From assembly GCA_020882975.1 (NCBI GenBank), contig JAHRFD010000005.1:1-53170 (forward strand): a stretch of DNA of 53,170 nucleotides. The letters run 5' to 3'. Below are positions 42,935 to 50,618 of this stretch, in pieces; position 1 is the stretch's first letter, and the number at the start of each line of letters is the position of its first letter. A program made the translations under genes and the position numbers. This stretch comes from Microcoleus sp. EPA2 (GTDB taxonomy: Bacteria; Cyanobacteriota; Cyanobacteriia; Cyanobacteriales; Microcoleaceae). The notes below the pieces were generated by a model. The model searched no databases and was not told the origin of the DNA. It worked only from the letters and a program-made list of their open reading frames with translations.

Positions 42935-44398
42935 TTACGGGCTAATTGATTCGGCAGATATAATTCCTTGGGATTCTAGTACCGCAGCGACTCGGAGAAT
43001 CACCGCTTCGCTGTAGGGAGCACCAATAATTTGCACCCCCAAGGGCAAAGCCCCTGGGCGCTTAACGGGCACGCAAAGTACCGGCAAGCCAATAAATGAT
43101 AGGGGTTGGGTGAAGATTCCCAGATTGGGACGCACTCTTGTTTCTTGTCCGGCTATTACCATTTTCTCGATGCCAATTAAAGGGGCAGTAATCGGAGTGG
43201 CGGGCGCGAGAATAATATCTATTTGTTGCCATATTTCGCGCAGGCGATCGCGATACCAATGTCTGAATCTCTGCGCTTGCAAGTACCAAGCTGCCGGGAT
43301 TAGAGCTCCAGCTAAAAAACGATCGCGCGTCGCCGGATCGAAATCTTGAGGGCGCGATCGCAAATTCTCTAAATGCAAATTTGCCCCTTCACAGGCGGTA
43401 ATCATAAATGCAGCAGCCCGCGCGCGATCGGATTCCGGTATGCTGACAGTCGCAAGCCCCCCAATTTTCGGGGGGTTTGTTGTTGTTTTTACTGTCTCTT
43501 TACCACAATTAAGCACATTTGTCAAGGCTTGGGCAACTATTTCTACTGCATCCAATGCTTCCGGTTCGGCCCCTGTAGTGAAATACCCATCAGCAACCGC
43601 AATTCGCAATCCGGCAATTCCTCGATCTAACTGCGGCAAACAAAGTTCCGGGGGGCGTTTGGTGCAAACCGGGTCATCGGCATCGGGCCCCTGCATGATA
43701 TCGTACAGCAGCGCCATGTCTCGGAGCGATCGCCCAAAGGGCCCCACGCAATCCAAACTGCTAGAAAACAAATAAGCGCCAGCCCTTGACAAACGACCGT
43801 AAGTAGGCTTAAACCCAAAAACACCGCACAAAGCAGCCGGTACGCGGATGGAACCGTTAGTATCCGAGCCCAAAGTGATGGGTACTAAACCCCCAGCTAC
43901 GGCGGCGGCGGAACCGCCACTGGAACCGCCAGCAATCCGCGCAGTATCGTGGGGATTGCGCGTGGGCCCGTAGTGGCTGTTTTCGGTGACAAAACCGTAG
44001 GCGTACTCATCCATGTTAAGAGTACCTAGGAGTACCGCACCCGCTTGTCTGAGTCTAGCTACCGCCGCCGCGTCACGGGTAGCCGGAGGGTTGTCAGCAT
44101 TGATTTTTGAGCCTGCTAGGGTGGTAATTCCGCCGATGTCGAAGAGGTTTTTGACAGCGAAGGGTACACCTGCTAACGGGCCTGGATTTTCGTTATTTGC
44201 GATCGCACTATCTATTTTTTCAGCATCCGCCAGCGCGCGATCGGCCATCACATTAGTAAAACAGTTAAAAGTTCGATCGGCAACAGCAATCCGTTCCAAA
44301 GCAGCACTAACCGCCGCTGTAGCCGTAATCTTACCGCTTTTAACCGCTGCTGCCGTAGCAACCGCATCCGCCTTATCTAAAAAAACATCTGCATTCAT
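42935..44398 (-). CDS. AtzE-family amidase
   Basis: A 487-residue amidase-signature enzyme. The Ser-cisSer-Lys triad is in PFAVKNLFDIGG (Lys), IAGGSSGGSAAAVAGG (cis-Ser) and LGSDTNGSIRVPAALCG (nucleophile Ser). Overall it matches the AtzE family, whose namesake is 1-carboxybiuret hydrolase. The small DUF4089/AtzG-type partner gene lies immediately upstream, 14 bp away, so they probably form one complex. An in-frame CCCCCC...GGGGGG palindrome codes about residues 305-316 (TTTNPPKIGGLAT), and the first codons derive from an intergenic repeat. The natural substrate in cyanobacteria is uncertain. Confidence 0.88.
   Translation of the reverse strand: MNADVFLDKADAVATAAAVKSGKITATAAVSAALERIAVADRTFNCFTNVMADRALADAEKIDSAIANNENPGPLAGVPFAVKNLFDIGGITTLAGSKINADNPPATRDAAAVARLRQAGAVLLGTLNMDEYAYGFVTENSHYGPTRNPHDTARIAGGSSGGSAAAVAGGLVPITLGSDTNGSIRVPAALCGVFGFKPTYGRLSRAGAYLFSSSLDCVGPFGRSLRDMALLYDIMQGPDADDPVCTKRPPELCLPQLDRGIAGLRIAVADGYFTTGAEPEALDAVEIVAQALTNVLNCGKETVKTTTNPPKIGGLATVSIPESDRARAAAFMITACEGANLHLENLRSRPQDFDPATRDRFLAGALIPAAWYLQAQRFRHWYRDRLREIWQQIDIILAPATPITAPLIGIEKMVIAGQETRVRPNLGIFTQPLSFIGLPVLCVPVKRPGALPLGVQIIGAPYSEAVILRVAAVLESQGIISAESISP
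43449..43484. repeat. G/C-arm palindrome inside the AtzE-like gene
   Basis: Plus strand AAGCCCCCCAATTTTCGGGG, continuing GGTTT: a perfect CCCCCC...GGGGGG hairpin like those seen between genes. It is read in frame on the minus strand. Confidence 0.75.
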
Positions 44399-44412
44399 CT
44401 GCGGTTTAAAAT
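44370..44412. repeat. Repeat copy covering the atzE start
   Basis: On the minus strand CTTAGATTTTAAACCGCAGA, then TGAATGCAGATGTTTTTTTAG. It matches 44590-44660 (TTAGATTTTCAACCGCAGAT ... AACGCTGATGTTTTTAGG) minus an internal piece. It includes the atzE ATG. Confidence 0.75.
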
Positions 44413-44589
44413 CTAAGGTTCAAACACTGGCGCTGCTTCTATTTCTGGAGGTAAAGGGAATTCTGTAACGAGTTGGGCAATTTCCACTATCCTCTCGAAG
44501 TTTACCACAACACCGGGCCGATGTTCTGGGTCTAAGGGCAAGTTTATCAGTTCGGCAGTGCGATCGACATATTCTTCTATATTTATCAT
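44413..44589 (-). CDS. DUF4089/AtzG-type small amidase subunit
   Basis: A 58-residue protein (MINIEEYVDRTAELINLPLD, then NFERIVEIAQLVTEFPLPPE). It fits the DUF4089/AtzG family, a GatC-like helper that stabilises AtzE. ATG 44589 has AGGA six bases upstream; the ATG at 44607 is less likely. It is followed by the AtzE-like gene after 14 bp. The last codons (VFEP-stop) run into the repeat copy that supplies the next gene's start. Confidence 0.8.
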   Translation of the reverse strand: MINIEEYVDRTAELINLPLDPEHRPGVVVNFERIVEIAQLVTEFPLPPEIEAAPVFEP

Positions 44590-44660
44590 AGTCCATCCTA
44601 AAAACATCAGCGTTCATCCGCGTACATCCGCCCTCATCTGCGGTTGAAAATCTAAGATTC
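44590..44660. repeat. Repeat copy upstream of the AtzG-type gene
   Basis: GATGAACGC/GATGTACGC units following TTAGATTTTCAACCGCAGA on the minus strand. Its end, GATGTTTTTAGGATGGA, supplies the ribosome site of the small subunit gene. Confidence 0.75.
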
Positions 44661-44706
44661 AGATATAGGTGCGATCGATTATTGTATTGTAAGGGCGATC
44701 GGGCTG

Positions 44707-45165
44707 TCAGTTATTATTGCTCAGTTTTTTGTATTCCTCAGATTGTCTGATATCATCTAGAGGCGATTTTTGTTCGGGTGGTTCATCAGGACAAAATTTT
44801 ATAGATGTCTGCGTTTGCGCCGAATGGAAACTTCTATTAACTTCTATTTTAAGCTTTCCTTTTTGCCAACCTCTTGAACCTATCTTGAGAATTTGACAAT
44901 CAATTCCTTCTTGAGGCGATTTCCAGTTTATATCCCCTGCACGAATTTTTGTTTCTTCGTTAATCGACAGAGATTGCATCCAATAATATATTGATTGCTT
45001 GCGAGACTCCTTTTCTGCTTCCAGATAAAATAGCATATAATCAAACTTGCTAGCTGCTAGCTCTTTCAAGTGACGAACAGTAAAAGTAGCTTGACCCAAT
45101 AACAAAACATCATCATCGCCGTCTAGTGTCTCATAGCTTCTATTGATTGCAACTTTTTCGTCCAT
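44707..45165 (-). CDS. KGK-domain protein
   Basis: A 152-residue protein whose C-terminal half carries the KGK signature: GWQKGKLKIEVNRSFHS, then IKFCPDEPPEQKSPLDDIRQ. The N-terminus is acidic (DGDDDVLLLGQATFTVRHL). KGK-domain proteins are a cyanobacterial family of unknown role. It stands alone. A small frameshifted gene lies about 100 bp upstream. Confidence 0.75.
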   Translation of the reverse strand: MDEKVAINRSYETLDGDDDVLLLGQATFTVRHLKELAASKFDYMLFYLEAEKESRKQSIYYWMQSLSINEETKIRAGDINWKSPQEGIDCQILKIGSRGWQKGKLKIEVNRSFHSAQTQTSIKFCPDEPPEQKSPLDDIRQSEEYKKLSNNN

Positions 45166-45261
45166 TTTATTTCACAAATTTCTGCTTTATATTTGATACC
45201 ATTTCAAGCTATCTGAGTCAAGCTAGTTAACAAAACAAATTGACTCTCGCACTTTTCCCAC

Positions 45262-45428
45262 TCAAACACTGACAGTTTCCCGCAACTTCTCAACAGCCAC
45301 ATCCAGCGGAGGCAAATCAAAATCCTCAGCATCCATCAATTCCTTAACCTTCTCAAAAATCTCAACCTCCACCTCTTCCTGGTCGGTTAGCTTATCATAA
45401 AAATATTAGCAATACAACGAATTTTCAT
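45262..45428 (-). pseudogene. Small frameshifted gene
   Basis: From ATG 45428 the frame reads MKIRCIANIFMIS and stops. One frame over, from the same T-run, it reads YDKLTDQEEVEVEIFEKVKE and on through LMDAEDFDLPPLDVAVEKLR to a stop at 45262. One extra T in the TTTTT run (about 45409) would join them into a 55-residue protein. Codon choice and helical acidic character suggest a once-real gene. It could also be a sequencing error in the homopolymer. The family is not recognised. Confidence 0.5.
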
Positions 45429-45487
45429 AACTTGATTAGCTACAGATTTTTAGAGGCTGTTTCGCGAGCGTACAAATGCCCAATGCC

Positions 45488-46405
45488 CTATACCATCCAC
45501 TGTCTGAGGCGATCGCATAAAGGACTCTCAGAATGCAGCCAAACCACATCATCAGTCGTGTTTCCTACTTGCGCCTTAGACAATTTTAGCCGATCGCCAA
45601 AACCATGCCGTTGCACCTCCAAATTCAAACCTTCATAGCCAAAACCACCCATCACAGAGAAAAGTTCTGCCACACTAGAACCAGCCCGTTCCAGATGACT
45701 TCCTACAACTTCCGTCAACACCCCAGGGCAAAATTTTTGCAGCGTTTGGGAGAAACCTTTAATCACATTCACCTCAAACCCCTCCACATCAATTTTAATA
45801 AAAGTAGCACCAGGAAGATTATCAGGCAACATCTCATCTCCGCGATACACTGGTACTCGATACTGATTGGAAATCAAACTGCGATCTTTTGCCGGAAGTT
45901 CAGCAAAAGTACCCAAACCAGTAACATCTGTAGGCACTGTCAGTGTTAGTTCAGTTTCCTCATCAGAAAGGCCACACTGGTGCAGAAAAACTTGCTGCAA
46001 TTCATTATCTGTTACCGCAGCTTGCAATTGTTGAAATGCCAGAGGATTTGGTTCAAAAGCGTGTACGCATCCCGCTGTTCCTGTATGATACGCAGCCAAA
46101 AGAGTAATCATACCTGTATTCGCGCCCGCATCAATAAAGCTGTCCCCAGGCTGTACAGAATTTTGGATTAAAAGTTGTGTTGGCAAATCATAATAACGAC
46201 CCAAAAAATAGCTCATGCGATCATTCCACTTGGAAAGATCCATCGCCATCCGATAACCGTGTAACTTCCCTCGCATCTCCCGTATAGGAGCATTTTTCCA
46301 CCAATCGTCCTGGTATAGCCCGATCAGACTCATCAGTTTTCCCCATCCAGGGAGTTCTAATCGCGTATAGGGTAAAATCAAAAGAGAATACAGTGGATAA
46401 TTCAT
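45488..46405 (-). CDS. FkbM-type methyltransferase
   Basis: A 305-residue SAM-dependent methyltransferase. The SAM-binding motif I is FIDAGANTGMITLLAAYHTG, then VHAFEPNPLAFQQL, and the FkbM-type IKIDVEGFEVNVIKGF. ATG 46405 has AGAGGA six bases upstream; the longer frame from 46495 is rejected. Such enzymes O-methylate sugars or polyketides. No glycan cluster adjoins it, so the substrate is open. HIP1-free low-complexity TTCGCG repeats lie just upstream (46450-46480). Confidence 0.88.
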   Translation of the reverse strand: MNYPLYSLLILPYTRLELPGWGKLMSLIGLYQDDWWKNAPIREMRGKLHGYRMAMDLSKWNDRMSYFLGRYYDLPTQLLIQNSVQPGDSFIDAGANTGMITLLAAYHTGTAGCVHAFEPNPLAFQQLQAAVTDNELQQVFLHQCGLSDEETELTLTVPTDVTGLGTFAELPAKDRSLISNQYRVPVYRGDEMLPDNLPGATFIKIDVEGFEVNVIKGFSQTLQKFCPGVLTEVVGSHLERAGSSVAELFSVMGGFGYEGLNLEVQRHGFGDRLKLSKAQVGNTTDDVVWLHSESPLCDRLRQWMV

Positions 46406-46603
46406 ATAAAATCCTCTCTTCATTGGAATTATTAAACTCTCTCTTCTCTTGCTTCGCGTACTTCGCGCCTTCGCGGTTAAATCATTCAGATACAACCGGA
46501 ATTGATATCATAGATATTAAACCTCCCCAAAATATTCAAAATCCTGAAACAGCTAGCTCAAAGCTATTTGAGATAATATCAAAGCCAGAGCATATTTTTT
46601 GAC

Positions 46604-47098
46604 TCAACAGATAATTTCAAAATCCAGCTTGTGACTTTTAACAAAATCATAGCTAAAATGGTCAACTATATTAGTATCGATCAATTCCAGATTATAAAAA
46701 TCAATAAAATCCCCCTCAAAATACGGCCCCGCGTGCCAAGTTCCCACTTCCAACTTAATAAAACAATTACCAGGAACCTGAAAAGCAGCTAGCTCCTCCA
46801 AACTAGGTCGATCGCCCTTACAAGGAGGTGCCACAGCAATCAACCAATCCTTCCCTTCCAGAGAACCCAAACACTGCGTACATTCAACGTGTCGCGTAAT
46901 TTTACCAAACTTGCGACCTGGATTTTGCAGTCGCATAATATAGAATCTAGGAATGCCATTTTGCAAATTCAACAGAGCATCCCCAGCATCAAAAGACTTA
47001 CCATCAAAACTCGCAGAAATAACTTGACCATAACTGCGAAAATTCTCCGGAGTCACCCATTGTGCAAACAACTGCTTAGTCGAAATTGATTCGCTCAT
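46604..47098 (-). CDS. Ureidoglycolate lyase (AllA)-like protein
   Basis: A 164-residue cupin-like protein: ITRHVECTQCLGSLEGKDWL, IAVAPP, and FIKLEVGTWHAGPYFEG, the conserved His/Glu pattern of AllA. The family cleaves ureidoglycolate to glyoxylate and urea at the end of purine breakdown. ATG 47098 chosen; upstream ATGs (47110, 47143) are possible. No other allantoin genes are nearby, so the role is by family only. Confidence 0.78.
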   Translation of the reverse strand: MSESISTKQLFAQWVTPENFRSYGQVISASFDGKSFDAGDALLNLQNGIPRFYIMRLQNPGRKFGKITRHVECTQCLGSLEGKDWLIAVAPPCKGDRPSLEELAAFQVPGNCFIKLEVGTWHAGPYFEGDFIDFYNLELIDTNIVDHFSYDFVKSHKLDFEIIC

Positions 47099-47186
47099 AA
47101 ATCCCAACATCCCCTCACTCATTTCATCAACAATATAATACAAATACTCCTCCCTCCCTTCTCTGTGTTCTCTGCGCCCTCTGTGG

Positions 47187-48713
47187 TTAAAGAAAAAAAT
47201 CTAAATCACTTTCTCCATCCCCCAAAACACCCTTACCATCAAACTCAGCACACCGCTGCAAAAACCGAGCCGGAATATCAGGCCTCGCCCCCCAATGCAA
47301 GTGCAAATAAGAAGCATGAACTCCATTAACTCCCCAACCTTCACCAACCTGCTCAACTTGACCGCGCTTCCCGTATCTCCAACTATGATAAACTGGCTCA
47401 CTCGGTTCCACAGTCAAGTGCGATCGATGAAACTCATGCCCGCAAACCAGATCTCCCGAACTTAACACCGAACTATCTCTCACCACCACAGTTTCTCGAT
47501 ATCCCAAAGTCAAACGCTTTCCCATCTCAGCAGTAGACGGCAACACTCCCACCCCTTCCCAAGAATTGCCATCAAAGTCTACAATCGAATCGCACAAATA
47601 CATCAACCCCCCACATTCGGCATAAGTCGGCATTCCCGCAACGATCGCACTTTTTACCGCCTTTCTAATCACCACATTATCGCTCAATTCCTGGGCAAAA
47701 ACTTCAGGAAAACCGCCCCCAAAATATAACCCTTGAATATCATCAGGAAACACAGCATCATCAAGGGGGCTCCAAAAGACCAACTCCGCACCCAACTGGG
47801 CCAATAAATCCAGATTGTCCTGATAGTAAAAATTAAAAGCCCGATCGCGCGCCACCGCAATCCTCACTCCAAATTGTTTTCCCAAACTATTGACACAATC
47901 ATTTTTTTTAGTTAAGATTGAGTGAGGGAGACTGTATCTACCCAAAAGTTGCTCAGACCCCTCACCCCCCTCATCAGAAGTAGCAGCCAGCATTGGCAAC
48001 AGTTTTTCCCAGTCAAAAGCCACAGCAGCCAAATCAGCCAACTTGTCGATCGCAGCCTCCAGATTCGGCAACTCCTCAGCAGGAATCAGGCCTAAATGGC
48101 GATCGGGAATAGTCACCGCCTCATCCCGTCGCAACACTCCCAAAACAGGTAAATTTAGGGGTTCGAGAGCATCTGTAAGCAACTCCAAATGTCGATCGCT
48201 CGCCACCCGATTCAACACTAAACCAGCAAAATTCAGGTTTTTGTCAAAAGAGCGAAAACCGTGGGCGATCGCAGCCACAGAGCCCGAAAGTCTACTGCAA
48301 TCTATCACCAGCAATACCGGCAAATTCAGCAAAGAAGCAACATGAGCCGTAGAAGCAAACGAAAAATCATAATTGAACTCTTCTTTTCCTTCTTCCTTCT
48401 TCTTTCTTCCTTCTTCCTTCTTCCTTCGATTCACCCCATCAAATAACCCCATTACCCCTTCCACCAAGGCACAATTCACATCTTGAATATGGCGGTAAAA
48501 ACACTCCTGCACGTAAGATTCAGACGTTAATATTGCATCTAAATTCCGACAGGGGCGACCGGTAACAAAAGCATGAAACATCGGATCGATGTAGTCCGGG
48601 CCTACCTTAAAAGATTGAACATTCAAGCCGCGGCGGATTAAATAAGCTAAAAGGGCGATCGTTACAGTAGTCTTCCCGGCACCACTGCGTTCGCCCGCAA
48701 TTACTAAAGCCAT
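47187..48713 (-). CDS. cobB: Cobyrinate a,c-diamide synthase
   Basis: A 508-residue CobB/CbiA. The N-terminal P-loop domain has AGERSGAGKTTVTIALLAYL and the KVGPDYIDPMFH substrate motif. The class I glutaminase domain has the catalytic Cys in MPTYAECGGLMYLC and His in CGHEFHRSHL. It amidates cobyrinic acid in cobalamin synthesis. Two segments look foreign: about residues 94-110 (RRKKEEGRKKKEEGKEEF), coded by a TTCTTCC-type repeat, and a ~35-residue linker near 240-275 (EGGEGSEQLLGRYSLPHSIL) before the conserved VRIAVARDRAFNFYYQDN. The flanking motifs are intact, so activity is expected. Confidence 0.93.
   Translation of the reverse strand: MALVIAGERSGAGKTTVTIALLAYLIRRGLNVQSFKVGPDYIDPMFHAFVTGRPCRNLDAILTSESYVQECFYRHIQDVNCALVEGVMGLFDGVNRRKKEEGRKKKEEGKEEFNYDFSFASTAHVASLLNLPVLLVIDCSRLSGSVAAIAHGFRSFDKNLNFAGLVLNRVASDRHLELLTDALEPLNLPVLGVLRRDEAVTIPDRHLGLIPAEELPNLEAAIDKLADLAAVAFDWEKLLPMLAATSDEGGEGSEQLLGRYSLPHSILTKKNDCVNSLGKQFGVRIAVARDRAFNFYYQDNLDLLAQLGAELVFWSPLDDAVFPDDIQGLYFGGGFPEVFAQELSDNVVIRKAVKSAIVAGMPTYAECGGLMYLCDSIVDFDGNSWEGVGVLPSTAEMGKRLTLGYRETVVVRDSSVLSSGDLVCGHEFHRSHLTVEPSEPVYHSWRYGKRGQVEQVGEGWGVNGVHASYLHLHWGARPDIPARFLQRCAEFDGKGVLGDGESDLDFFL
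48382..48432. repeat. TTCTTCC low-complexity tract inside cobB
   Basis: Plus-strand TTCTTTTCCTTCTTCCTTCT units over about 50 bp, the same type as the intergenic tract at 30723-30742. Read in frame as a Lys/Glu/Arg-rich loop. Confidence 0.8.
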
Positions 48714-48988
48714 AACCCTAGATTAATCATAAAAAATACTGACAATTGATAATCGATCAAATTCTGATATCTAATTCATCTCTCTTTTCTCTCTCTGCGT
48801 TCTCTGTGTTCTCTGCGGTTTAATTATTTCTATGCAATCATAATTCATCTGAGTATTCCCCATCGAATAATATCTATTAGACGAACCGCAAAGACGCAAA
48901 GAACACGAAGGAAGAAAAGAAAAGCAGGGCAGGCAACGTCTGCCCCACTAAATCTTAACTAATACATTGCCCGTTGCCGAACTTGTTT

Positions 48989-50353
48989 TTACCGCTGAGC
49001 TAATTTCAGCAATTGAGCCGTCACAGCCAAACTTTCTTCGTACAGCACATCTCGGCCCCAACTCTGCAAGTGCTGGCCCAGCAACTGTTCCGTCACTTGA
49101 TCGAACAGGGGTGTCACCTGGTTAAATCGATCGGTTTGAGCGCCACCATGAGTTTCCATCCGCATACAGCCACCGGTTTCGGAACACAGCACCGTACCGC
49201 AGTCAGCATTCGGGTTAGTAGAATTCAAGCGCAAAGCAATCAAATCCCCAGGGACATCACCCGTATCCGCAGTCGGAATCGCAGCTAACTCTGCCTCTAC
49301 AACCCTTCCATCAGCACCTGCGAACTGAATCCGCTTGATTTTGTAGTCACCATCCTCTTGTTTATAGGCCACAGGATGCCACTGAAGTCGGCTGGCTAGC
49401 CAACCCAAATACATCAGCGCTTGAGTCGAATTATCTTGTTCGTAATCGATTGTCACCCGATCGATTTCCCGAATTGCCGCGCGACGTTCCGGTGGATCGA
49501 AAGCCTCAGCGGCCAATTCCTGCCACGCAGCTAACCTGCGCCAATTGAGATCCGCGATCGGAATTCCCTCTTCAATCAGGCTTTGCATCAACAGCAATTC
49601 GGCTTCGGGTTCGGCAAAGCAACTGGAATCGATAATTACAGAGCTACTGGTGGCTGCCAATTTTTGGAAAAAATGTCGATCGGCATCGGGCGTTGCCTTC
49701 CACCACAATAATTTCGGCAAATCCGCAATCATCAGCGCTGTCACCACACCGCTCACTCGTTCCAGAGCAGCTTCGGTACCCCGGAGCGTAATGTACTCAC
49801 AGCAGACCAAATTGCCCGTACCACCTTTGTGAACCGGACAATAAGCAGCGACTTGAGCCTGTACGCCCGTATCTTCTCCCAGCATCGGGCACAGAGCAAT
49901 AATCCGGCAGGGATTAGCAGCGACTATCGCGTCAGCTACAGCGGAACCTCCTGAACCGAAACCCGTTGGACCTAATTTGCTGCCATTGGAATTTTTACGG
50001 GCTACTTCTTCCCGCAAAGTGGCGAGCAATTCAGCATTAGGTTTGCCTGTTCTCGGCAAGCCGTAGGCTTTTTGAGCAGCTCTGATGCTAGATGCCGTCA
50101 TCGGCCCGGTGATGCCATCAATCGGCCCGTCGTAAAAGCCCAGATCGGCTAATAGCTGCTGAGTTTCTTCGGGTTCGTAGACTACAAACGTAAATGTTGT
50201 CGCTCTAGTGGCGATCGGAAAATCGCCGTTTGACCCCGATTCTCTGTAACTTTCCCAAATTTTAGCTAATTCGGCTTCTATTTGGTCGATCGAAACATCT
50301 TTAGGAGTTTGTAGCGAAACTAGAGGTGGAGCTTTCAGCGGTGTCATAGTCAT
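48989..50353 (-). CDS. opcA: OpcA, glucose-6-phosphate dehydrogenase assembly protein
   Basis: A 454-residue OpcA. It includes a peptidoglycan-binding-like helical unit at about 60-115 (LLADLGFYDGPIDGITGPMT) seen in cyanobacterial OpcA. Core segments are RIIALCPMLGEDTGVQAQVA and LPKLLWWKATPDADRHFFQK. The C-terminal part has closely spaced cysteines, DCGTVLCSETGGCMRMETHG, in the region where thioredoxin-regulated Cys are known in Nostoc OpcA. OpcA activates Zwf allosterically in the cytosol. The gene follows zwf on the same strand after a 265-bp repeat-filled gap. Confidence 0.95.
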   Translation of the reverse strand: MTMTPLKAPPLVSLQTPKDVSIDQIEAELAKIWESYRESGSNGDFPIATRATTFTFVVYEPEETQQLLADLGFYDGPIDGITGPMTASSIRAAQKAYGLPRTGKPNAELLATLREEVARKNSNGSKLGPTGFGSGGSAVADAIVAANPCRIIALCPMLGEDTGVQAQVAAYCPVHKGGTGNLVCCEYITLRGTEAALERVSGVVTALMIADLPKLLWWKATPDADRHFFQKLAATSSSVIIDSSCFAEPEAELLLMQSLIEEGIPIADLNWRRLAAWQELAAEAFDPPERRAAIREIDRVTIDYEQDNSTQALMYLGWLASRLQWHPVAYKQEDGDYKIKRIQFAGADGRVVEAELAAIPTADTGDVPGDLIALRLNSTNPNADCGTVLCSETGGCMRMETHGGAQTDRFNQVTPLFDQVTEQLLGQHLQSWGRDVLYEESLAVTAQLLKLAQR

Positions 50354-50618
50354 CGGTTTTTTCTCCTTTTTTATTAGTCATTAGTCATTAGTCATTAGTC
50401 ATTAGTCATTAGTCATTAGTCATTAGTTAGGAATGAAAATTTAATAATTTCAGCATCTTTACGCCCGCTAGCTTTGCAGGCAAGGATTGAAAGATCGAGA
50501 TTGTTTAAGTTATTAAATTGCCATTCCTTAGCAGTTCTTAGTTAGCAGTTCTTAGCTAATCGCTAATGACTGGTGCTGACCAATAAACTAATGACTAATG
50601 ACTGCTGACTAATGACTA
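50354..50618. repeat. Foldback heptanucleotide repeats between zwf and opcA
   Basis: ATTAGTC x7 at about 50373-50425 on one side and ACTAATGACTGCTGACTAAT at about 50575-50615 on the other; the two are complementary. Transcribed as part of a zwf-opcA message they could fold. Confidence 0.8.
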
